Shown: in pieces, positions 1 to 6,711 of the stretch
How the letters are laid out: each line of letters begins with the position of its first letter
Position numbering within the stretch: the stretch's first letter is position 1
Assembly: GCA_003644825.1 (NCBI GenBank)
Contig: QNDJ01000052.1
Location: 1 to 8,263, forward strand
Length of the DNA: 8,263 bases
Source of the DNA: Candidatus Zhuqueibacterota bacterium
Lineage (GTDB): Bacteria > SM23-31 > B21-G16
Direction: 5' to 3'
The notes under the pieces: model-generated
Databases searched by the model: none
Seen by the model: only the letters and a program-made list of their open reading frames with translations
Told to the model about the DNA's origin: nothing
Made by a program: the position numbers and the translations under genes

Positions 1-354
1 ATAGAGAAATTTTCAGAATTAATCAAATTAAAACCTTATTCTAAAGAAGCCAGGTACAAACTTCATATAGCGAAAGGTAGACTCTACATAAGACGTGGAA
101 AGAAAAAACTTTACTGGCAGGCTCTTCTTGAATTCGGAGAAGCTATGGCATTAAAACCTGACTCTGCCGAGCCTCATTATTACATGGCAATAGTTTATGA
201 AAAACAGGACAGTAACGATTATGATACACCAATAAGTGAATATAAAAAAGCCCTTGAGTTAGAACCAGGTGGAAAATTTGCTGAACTCTGCAAATCTAAA
301 ATTAAAAAACTCTCTGCAACAAAAGAAAAAATGAGAAAGTTCTGGGGAAAATAA
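1..354 (+). CDS. TPR-repeat protein, C-terminal part (5' truncated)
   Basis: The reading frame is open from base 1 to a TAA at 352-354, giving the last 117 residues of a protein that begins outside the window. An internal ATG at 145 has no convincing ribosome site and sits inside a repeat, so it is not the start. The sequence has the tetratricopeptide pattern: a helix pair ending in EAMALKPDS (about residues 47-55), then a full unit from AEPHYYMAIVYEKQ to YKKALELEP (about 56-89) with the usual Ala, Tyr and Pro positions. The last 25 residues are lysine-rich and end in RKFWGK. TPR units form helical scaffolds for protein-protein contact. The partner, the cell location and the missing N-terminal domain cannot be judged here. 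It converges on groL, with the terminator at 387-418 between them. Confidence 0.8.
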   Translation: MEKFSELIKLKPYSKEARYKLHIAKGRLYIRRGKKKLYWQALLEFGEAMALKPDSAEPHYYMAIVYEKQDSNDYDTPISEYKKALELEPGGKFAELCKSKIKKLSATKEKMRKFWGK

Positions 355-386
355 ATAAAATTTAATAAAATCCTGTTTTAATAAAA

Positions 387-418
387 AAAGCCCTCCAGCA
401 CAAAAACTGGAGGGCTTT
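387..418 (-). terminator. Rho-independent terminator of groSL, possibly bidirectional
   Basis: A perfect 12-bp inverted repeat (AAAGCCCTCCAG / CTGGAGGGCTTT) encloses an 8-base loop. Read on the minus strand, the GC-rich stem follows the groL stop codon by about ten bases and runs into a T-rich tract, the classic intrinsic terminator. On the plus strand it lies about 30 bases after the TPR gene stop, but only three T residues follow the stem. It should therefore end groL transcripts strongly and TPR-gene transcripts more weakly. Confidence 0.92.
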
Positions 419-428
419 CATTGTCATA

Positions 429-2057
<1,629 letters not shown>

Positions 2058-2091
2058 TTATACCTCCTTATTTCTATTTTTTAATTTTTTC

Positions 2092-2376
2092 TCAAACAAT
2101 AGCAAGAATATCACTTTCTCTCATTATAAGATATTCTTCTCCTTCAATAGTAACTTCCGTTCCTGAGTATTTTCCATACAGGACTCTATCACCTTTCTTA
2201 ACCTGAGGTTTGATAAGATTTCCAGAATCTGATACTTTACCCGGACCAACAGCCACAACTTCACCCTCCTGGGGCTTTTCTTTTGCTGTATCCGGCAGAT
2301 AAATTCCTCCTTTTGTTCTTTCTAATGCTTCAACTGGCTTTATTACTACTCTGTCAGCTAATGGTTTTATATTCAT
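2092..2376 (-). CDS. groS: Co-chaperonin GroES (Hsp10)
   Basis: A complete 94-residue GroES, the normal length. It forms the seven-membered lid that caps GroEL during ATP-driven folding. It begins [14 protein letters not shown], followed by the mobile loop (about residues 16-32, [12 protein letters not shown]) that contacts GroEL. It then shows the GEVVAVGPG strand, [13 protein letters not shown], and the closing [13 protein letters not shown]. The ATG at 2374-2376 has an AAGGAGGT ribosome site at 2383-2390, six bases upstream. It is the first gene of the groSL operon, and its leader carries the CIRCE operator. Identity is not in doubt. Confidence 0.98.
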   Translation of the reverse strand: MNIKPLADRVVIKPVEALERTKGGIYLPDTAKEKPQEGEVVAVGPGKVSDSGNLIKPQVKKGDRVLYGKYSGTEVTIEGEEYLIMRESDILAIV

Positions 2377-2415
2377 ACCTACACCTCCTTTTTAGTTTAT
2401 CTTCCAGTTAGATTG

Positions 2416-2442
2416 TTAGCACTCTCTATTAATGAGTGCTAA
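2416..2442. promoter_or_regulatory. CIRCE operator (HrcA binding site)
   Basis: The site is TTAGCACTC, nine bases, then GAGTGCTAA, a perfect match to the CIRCE consensus inverted repeat. It lies in the groS leader just downstream of the promoter. In other bacteria the HrcA repressor binds CIRCE, with GroEL assisting HrcA activity, so the operon is derepressed on heat shock. HrcA itself is not encoded in this window. Confidence 0.97.
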
Positions 2443-2454
2443 TTTTTAATTCAT

Positions 2455-2484
2455 ATAATATAATAATTTTTTCTCATTTGTCAA
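2455..2484 (-). promoter_or_regulatory. Sigma-A-type promoter of groSL
   Basis: On the minus strand a perfect -35 TTGACA (2479-2484) is followed by an AT-rich -10 region. TATATT at 2457-2462 gives a 16-base spacer, and TATTAT at 2455-2460 gives 18. Each differs from TATAAT at one position. Transcription would start around 2448-2450, placing the CIRCE repeat at the very start of the message, where HrcA can block it. Confidence 0.85.
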
Positions 2485-2594
2485 GTAAAATTTTATTTTT
2501 TTAATAAAAATTATGTTAAGGCAGGCTATACAGGATATGTACTATAAAGAATCAACTGACCATTTTTTTTACATAGATATATTCAAGCTATAAT

Positions 2595-3191
2595 TTAAAC
2601 ATCAATTCTTCCTTCCAGTGCTTTACTAACTGTTACTTCGTCAGTATATTCAAGGTCTCCACCAACAGGAATACCTCTTGCTAAACGGGTAACCTTTTTT
2701 CCCAATGGCTTAATAATCTTCGATAGATAAAGTATTGTAGCTTCTCCTTCCACACTGGGGTTAATAGCAATAATAACCTCCTTAACCTTTTCATCAAGGC
2801 GTTTTATTAATTCTTTTATTTTTAAGTCTTCAACTCCAATTCCATTAAGGGGTGATAAAACCCCACCCAACACATGATACAATCCTCTGTATTCATTTGT
2901 TTTCTCAATAAAATAAATGTCGTTTGGTTCTTCTACAACACAGATAACTGATTTATCTCTTTTTTCGCTCCTGCAGAATTTACAAAGTTCACCTTCACTA
3001 ATATTAAAGCATACCTTACAGTATTTTATTTTATCCTTGATGTCAACAAGAGCCCTTGCAAGTCCAATAACTTCCTCTCTTGGTAATTTCAAAAGATAAA
3101 AACTCAGCCTCTGTGCAGTTTTTCTCCCTATACCTGGCAATTTAGAGAGTTTAGAAATAAGATTGTCAACAACATTTGAATTATTACTCAT
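2595..3191 (-). CDS. recR: Recombination mediator protein RecR
   Basis: A complete 198-residue RecR, the typical length. With RecO (and RecF) it loads RecA on single-stranded gaps covered by SSB during recombinational repair. Domains in order are a helix-hairpin-helix with LPGIGRKTAQRL (about residues 18-29), a four-cysteine zinc finger (Cys58, 61, 70, 73), a Toprim domain from about residue 82 (CVVEEPND and AINPSVEGEATILYL), and the C-terminal PVGGDLEYTDEVTVSKALEGR signature. The ATG at 3189-3191 has only a weak AGGT-like ribosome site. It starts 14 bases after ebfC, as expected for the conserved dnaX-ebfC-recR operon. No clear intrinsic terminator follows, so some read-through toward groSL is possible. 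Confidence 0.97.
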   Translation of the reverse strand: MSNNSNVVDNLISKLSKLPGIGRKTAQRLSFYLLKLPREEVIGLARALVDIKDKIKYCKVCFNISEGELCKFCRSEKRDKSVICVVEEPNDIYFIEKTNEYRGLYHVLGGVLSPLNGIGVEDLKIKELIKRLDEKVKEVIIAINPSVEGEATILYLSKIIKPLGKKVTRLARGIPVGGDLEYTDEVTVSKALEGRIDV

Positions 3192-3205
3192 ATTTTACTA
3201 CCTGT

Positions 3206-3550
3206 TTAAAAGTTCATTCCAGGAAAGTTCATTCCACCAGGAAGCCGGGAAAGCATACCACCAGCCTTTTTCGCAATATGTTCATTTGCAACTTCAGTTG
3301 CCTTATTTAGAGCCTGATTTATGGCTGCTAAAATTAAATCTTCAAGCATTTCTTTATCTTCAGGATTAATTACTTCCTTTTCTATTTTAATATCAAGGAT
3401 TTCCTGTTTTCCATTTGCAGTTACAACAACCATACCGCCGCCTGAACTCCCTTCCACTTTAATTTCCTCCAGTTCTTCCTGAGCTTTCATAATTTCTTCC
3501 TGCATTTTCTGAGCTTGTTTAAAAATTCCAGCCATCTTCCCTTTTTTCAT
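3206..3550 (-). CDS. ebfC: Nucleoid-associated protein, YbaB/EbfC family
   Basis: A 114-residue member of the YbaB/EbfC family, small dimeric DNA-binding proteins associated with the nucleoid. It shows the family pattern: an N-terminal amphipathic helix rich in Gln, Met and Glu (FKQAQKMQEEIMKAQEELEEI), a Gly-rich turn with strands (SSGGGMVVVTANGKQEILDIKI), then LEDLILAAINQALNKA and a Gly/Met/Pro-rich tail (PGGMNFPGMNF). The first ATG, giving MKKGKMAG, is preferred because AGAGGT at 3556-3561 lies five bases upstream. Starting at the second Met (residue 6) would leave its purine run only three bases away. It sits between dnaX and recR with 14-base gaps on both sides. That placement is widely conserved, and the family is often linked to replication and repair. 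Confidence 0.95.
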   Translation of the reverse strand: MKKGKMAGIFKQAQKMQEEIMKAQEELEEIKVEGSSGGGMVVVTANGKQEILDIKIEKEVINPEDKEMLEDLILAAINQALNKATEVANEHIAKKAGGMLSRLPGGMNFPGMNF

Positions 3551-3564
3551 TTTATACCTCTAAT

Positions 3565-5199
3565 TTAAAGTTTTAGCTTTATTGGCTCTCCATCAAAAGT
3601 ATCTATAATATCTTTTATAATCGGATTCTTCTTAATCATATTTTCTACTGCAAATTTTATATCCGAGCCTCTTTTTTTAATATCTTCAGTTTTACCACTC
3701 CGTTCAAAAACAGTTCTAACAGCTTTTATACCAATTTTTTTGTTTATTGTTTCCTCAATCGCCTCACTTATTATTTTTTTATTTCTGTTCACAACATCTA
3801 TATGAAAACCATTCTTAGAATCAAAAGATATTTCGAGTATTGCTCCATCATATTTCGATGGGATCCCTTCCTCGAGAAAACTTCCAAGAGAAATCTTCCT
3901 TATTTTAACCCTCTCAATTATCTCTTTCCATTTATTTCTAATAATCTCCAGATTTACCAATTCATCACTTTTTGAGGAATTTTCAGATGATTGTTCCCGG
4001 GAAACAAAACTCAAATTCTCCTGTTCCTCTTTTATTTTCTTATAATTTTGATTTTTTTCATCGAAAAAAGGCATCCCTGAAATCCTTCTCAACAAGTCCT
4101 GGATATTCACAGAACTATCAAGTTTTACCATTTTTATTAAAGCCACATCAAGCTTTATCATCGGATGGATACTTCTCTTTAACTGAAACTCATATTCACT
4201 TGCAATATTTAACAACCTCAAGATATCTTCTTCAGAAAAAGCCCCTGAAACATCATCATATCTCTTTTTTAATTCTTCCGTAGATTCAATCAATTTAGTA
4301 GAATTGGTTGCCTTAACAATGAGAAGGTTTCTGAAAAACTCTATCAAACCAACCATAAATTCATCAGGGTCATACCCCTTAAGTAGAATTTTCTCTGATA
4401 AGTTGTATGCTTTAGCTATATCTTTTCTTAATATAGCATCTGCTACATCAAAGTAAATATCTTCTTCTATTATGCCCAGTAAATCTTTAATCTGTTCAAA
4501 CTCTATTTTTTCACCAGCAAAAGATATAGCCTGGTCTAAAAGGCTCTGGGCATCTCTCATACTTCCATCTGCTTTTTTAGCTATAAGTAAAAGGCTATCT
4601 TCAGAAATTTCTATTTTTTCTTTAAAACAAATCTTTTTTAATTGTTGTATCACTTTTTCAGTTGGAATTCTTTTAAAGTCAAATCTTTGACATCTGGATA
4701 AAATTGTTGCTGGAATTTTATGAGGAGCCGTAGTAGCAAAAATAAAAATCACATGAGAAGGTGGCTCTTCAAGGGTTTTAAGTAAAGCATTAAAAGCTTC
4801 ACCCGTTAACATATGCACTTCGTCAATAATATAAATTTTCCATTTTCCTTTAGTCGGAACATATCTGACATTTTCCCTTATATTCCTGACTTCATCAATA
4901 CCTCTATTTGAAGCTCCATCCATTTCTAAAACATCAAGGCTTCTACTTTCATTTATCTCGACACACGAAGAACACACATTACAGGGGGTTATTGTGGGTC
5001 CTTTTTCGCAATTAAGGGATTTTGCAAAAATTCTTGCCGTTGTTGTTTTTCCTACACCTCTCGGACCGGTAAAAAGATAAGCATGAGCAACCCTGTTCAT
5101 ACTTATTGCATTTTCAAGTGTTTTCGTAACATGTTCCTGTGCTATAACATCAGGAAACACCATAGGTCGCCATTTTCTTGCAAGAACAGTATAGGACAT
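3565..5199 (-). CDS. dnaX: DNA polymerase III subunit tau (possibly tau/gamma)
   Basis: This is the clamp-loader ATPase of DNA polymerase III, 544 residues from the chosen start. The AAA+ part is clear: MSYTVLARKWRP at the N-terminus, Walker A GPRGVGKTT (about 45-53), a zinc module with Cys64, 73, 76 and 79, Walker B IIDEVHML (about 124-131), ATT sensor 1 (155-157) and the SRC arginine-finger motif (168-170). Domain III follows, then a charged linker from about 380 and a C-terminal domain presumed to contact the polymerase. The frame stays open upstream to 5331, but that extension runs through the SRP RNA. The ATG at 5197-5199 has AGAGAGGA at 5205-5212, five bases away, and matches the conserved N-terminus. 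An A7 run at codons 381-383 could generate a gamma-like short form. It is the first protein gene after the SRP RNA. Confidence 0.96.
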   Translation of the reverse strand: MSYTVLARKWRPMVFPDVIAQEHVTKTLENAISMNRVAHAYLFTGPRGVGKTTTARIFAKSLNCEKGPTITPCNVCSSCVEINESRSLDVLEMDGASNRGIDEVRNIRENVRYVPTKGKWKIYIIDEVHMLTGEAFNALLKTLEEPPSHVIFIFATTAPHKIPATILSRCQRFDFKRIPTEKVIQQLKKICFKEKIEISEDSLLLIAKKADGSMRDAQSLLDQAISFAGEKIEFEQIKDLLGIIEEDIYFDVADAILRKDIAKAYNLSEKILLKGYDPDEFMVGLIEFFRNLLIVKATNSTKLIESTEELKKRYDDVSGAFSEEDILRLLNIASEYEFQLKRSIHPMIKLDVALIKMVKLDSSVNIQDLLRRISGMPFFDEKNQNYKKIKEEQENLSFVSREQSSENSSKSDELVNLEIIRNKWKEIIERVKIRKISLGSFLEEGIPSKYDGAILEISFDSKNGFHIDVVNRNKKIISEAIEETINKKIGIKAVRTVFERSGKTEDIKKRGSDIKFAVENMIKKNPIIKDIIDTFDGEPIKLKL

Positions 5200-5204
5200 A
5201 ACAT

Positions 5205-5212
5205 TCCTCTCT
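5205..5212 (-). promoter_or_regulatory. Ribosome binding site that fixes the dnaX start
   Basis: AGAGAGGA on the minus strand lies five bases before the ATG at 5197-5199. It decides between this start and an in-frame ATG 132 bases upstream. The upstream one lies inside the S-domain portion of the SRP RNA and would add 44 residues unlike any DnaX N-terminus. Confidence 0.85.
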
Positions 5213-5247
5213 TTTGAATTATGAAGATTTCCTGGAAAAACGATATT

Positions 5248-5530
5248 AAAGAAGCTGTGCACCCTTCTTCGACCCTTCTTTTCTTGATACACCTTGACAG
5301 CCAGCTCCAGCCAAGTAAACCTGCGGCACAATGCTCCAATACTTACCGCTGCTACCTTCCGGTCCTGACGGGGTTCAGTATTTCACATTTGCGCAGGACT
5401 CGAGCTATCATCACCGCTTATCAAGATGACAATCAAGAAAAGTTTTGAGCCTCTAAAGGGAATTAAACCCTGCTATAGCGGGTTGCAGGTTACAGGGCAC
5501 CGCTAGCTCCCCGTCTAGCACAGCTTCTTT
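5248..5530 (-). ncRNA. ffs: Signal recognition particle RNA, long form with Alu domain
   Basis: This is the RNA scaffold of the signal recognition particle, which binds Ffh and targets nascent membrane and exported proteins. The S-domain tip is unmistakable on the minus strand: GTCAGGACCGGAAGG followed by TAGCAGC, with the GGAA tetraloop, closed by CCTGCG / CGCAGG (helix 8, about 5320-5397). Compared with E. coli, the U-A pair near the loop is replaced by A-U, a compensatory change. Upstream, 5460-5520 reads TGCTAGACGGGGAGCTAGCG then GTGCCCTGTAACC, close to the Alu domain of the B. subtilis scRNA as I remember it. The two ends form a perfect 13-bp closing helix (5518-5530 with 5248-5260). Total length is about 283 bases; exact ends are inferred from this helix. 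A gene just before dnaX is also the B. subtilis arrangement. Confidence 0.95.
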
Positions 5531-5536
5531 TTATTG

Positions 5537-5609
5537 TGGAGCAGAGCGGGATCGAACCGCCGACCTCATCCGTGCGAGGGATTCGTTCTCCCATCTGAGC
5601 TACTGCCCC
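5537..5609 (-). tRNA. tRNA-Ala, anticodon CGC
   Basis: The minus strand folds as a 73-base cloverleaf. The acceptor GGGGCAG pairs with CTGCTCC and carries the G3-U70 wobble pair that identifies alanine tRNAs, with A73 as discriminator. The anticodon loop CTCGCAC gives anticodon CGC (5574-5576), reading GCG. The T arm GGCGG-TTCGATC-CCGCT is normal, with one G-U pair. CCA is not encoded: CAA follows the discriminator, so a CCA-adding enzyme is needed. Two pairs are broken: C11 faces A24 in the D stem, and A27 faces G43 at the top of the anticodon stem. It ends about six bases before the SRP RNA and is probably co-transcribed with it. Confidence 0.93.
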
Positions 5610-5630
5610 TGATTTTAAAATTTCATTTTA

Positions 5631-5659
5631 AAAATAAGGCTTTTTTAAAAAATAATCAA
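5631..5659 (-). promoter_or_regulatory. Candidate promoter for tRNA-Ala / SRP RNA
   Basis: On the minus strand TTGATT (5654-5659) and TATTTT (5631-5636) are separated by 17 bases, each differing from the sigma-A consensus at two positions. Transcription would start about 15 bases before the tRNA. The DNA here is very AT-rich, so a chance match is possible. Because only about six bases separate the tRNA and SRP RNA, this would also be the natural promoter for the SRP RNA and perhaps dnaX. Confidence 0.5.
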
Positions 5660-5674
5660 GTAAATAAAAGTAAA

Positions 5675-6670
5675 TTATTCTATTTCCGGTTTAATAACAT
5701 TTGCATCAATCTTACCAAGTTCTTTGGTAAGTCGATTAAACATATCTTCATCTTTATAGATACCTATTATCGAACCACCTGAACCAGCAAACTTCGCTGA
5801 AGCACCACAAGAACGGGCTATCTTCACCAGCTCAAAATTACCTTCATCGATATTAATAATCTTTCTCCTGAGTTCAAAATTCTCATTCATCAATTCATAC
5901 AGATAATCAAAGTTTCTCTCAGCTATTGCTTTTTTTCCCTTTTCAGCGAGTTCTGCAATATTACAAAGCACATTAATAATGAATGGGTCTCTCCTTTCAA
6001 ATCTGAAACGAACATTATTAAAAACATTCCCTGATACCTTGCTTAAACCCTCTTTATAAGCAATATAAAGAGGTGGCAGATTTGATAGATCAATTCTCTC
6101 ATACTCACCATACTTTCTATTTTTCATAACTTCAGTATTAAAATCCATATACATACAGCCTTCAAAAACCTGAATAACCCTATCCTGAAGTCCGGCATTT
6201 ATTCCAAGCTCCTTCAGTTCTGCATCCAGGATTATTGATGGCAATATCTCAACAGGAATCTCAACATTATAAAACTCCTTAAGGGCTTTTATTGTTGCCG
6301 TAACAATAGCACTCGAACCACCCAGACCTACCTGTCGTGGAATATTCGAGCTATAACTAATAGTAAAATTCTTTGCTTCAAGCTCAATACCCTCTGAATC
6401 ACAATAATTAAAAAATGTTTTTATAGCAGATTTAATTAATCGAACTCCACCGTAATACCCATATAAATTAATTTGTTTTATCAGTTCCGATACACTATTA
6501 TATACTTCAAGGTCCTGTATTCCTGATTCTATTTTAAATTCCGGAGTTTGAAGAAGAATAACACACGCATAAAAATTCCTTACGGAAATCGAAATAGTTT
6601 TTCCATTATAAACATCAGATGGATTACCAAGTAATCCAGCCCGTGCATAAGCATAACTCTTAATACACAA
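5675..6670 (-). CDS. GHMP-family sugar kinase, probable glucuronokinase
   Basis: A GHMP kinase, about 331 residues, most like plant glucuronokinase (D-glucuronate + ATP to glucuronate 1-phosphate) from my memory of that family. Shared stretches are AYARAGLLGNPSDVYNGKTIS near the N-terminus, GYYGGVRL, FFNYC, IPRQVGLGGSSAIVTA (phosphate-binding motif 2, about residues 111-125), ELGINAGLQDRVIQVFEG with the probable catalytic Asp at 163, MDF, LPPLYIAY, and the C-terminal GASAKFAGSGGSIIGI (about 289-304). GHMP enzymes are cytoplasmic. The product would feed UDP-glucuronate synthesis, but the needed pyrophosphorylase is not in the window. The open frame extends to a GTG at 6682, which would add four residues. 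I prefer TTG at 6668-6670 because AAAGGTGG (6679-6686) lies eight bases before it. The gene is 41 bases after the oxidoreductase, probably in one transcript. Another sugar-1-kinase specificity (arabinose, fucose, heptose) remains possible. Confidence 0.85.
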   Translation of the reverse strand: MCIKSYAYARAGLLGNPSDVYNGKTISISVRNFYACVILLQTPEFKIESGIQDLEVYNSVSELIKQINLYGYYGGVRLIKSAIKTFFNYCDSEGIELEAKNFTISYSSNIPRQVGLGGSSAIVTATIKALKEFYNVEIPVEILPSIILDAELKELGINAGLQDRVIQVFEGCMYMDFNTEVMKNRKYGEYERIDLSNLPPLYIAYKEGLSKVSGNVFNNVRFRFERRDPFIINVLCNIAELAEKGKKAIAERNFDYLYELMNENFELRRKIINIDEGNFELVKIARSCGASAKFAGSGGSIIGIYKDEDMFNRLTKELGKIDANVIKPEIE

Positions 6671-6678
6671 CTTTCTTA

Positions 6679-6686
6679 CCACCTTT
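6679..6686 (-). promoter_or_regulatory. Ribosome binding site favouring a TTG start for the kinase
   Basis: AAAGGTGG on the minus strand is eight bases from TTG at 6668-6670 and overlaps the alternative GTG at 6680-6682. The GTG itself has no purine-rich site in the right position. There is no in-frame ATG before the conserved AYARAGLLGNPSD motif, so a non-ATG start is needed either way. Confidence 0.6.
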
Positions 6687-6711
6687 CGGATGTAAAGTTA
6701 CTGATGTTATA

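Noticed and set aside
2517-2545. Possible recR terminator around TATAC ... GTACTATA
   Set aside because: Only four or five pairs with a bulge, AT-rich, and not followed by a proper T-run on the minus strand.
3672-3678. A second A7 run in dnaX (codons 508-510) as a frameshift site
   Set aside because: It lies about 35 codons before the normal stop, so a shift would only trim the C-terminus and would not produce a gamma-type subunit.
5200-5331. A 44-residue N-terminal extension of DnaX from an upstream in-frame ATG
   Set aside because: The extension translates the 3' part of the SRP RNA and the spacer. The downstream ATG has a good ribosome site and begins the conserved DnaX N-terminus.
5641-5652. 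TTTTTTAAAAAA palindrome as a terminator for the kinase gene
   Set aside because: It has no GC pairs and no loop, and lies in the predicted promoter spacer; composition explains it.
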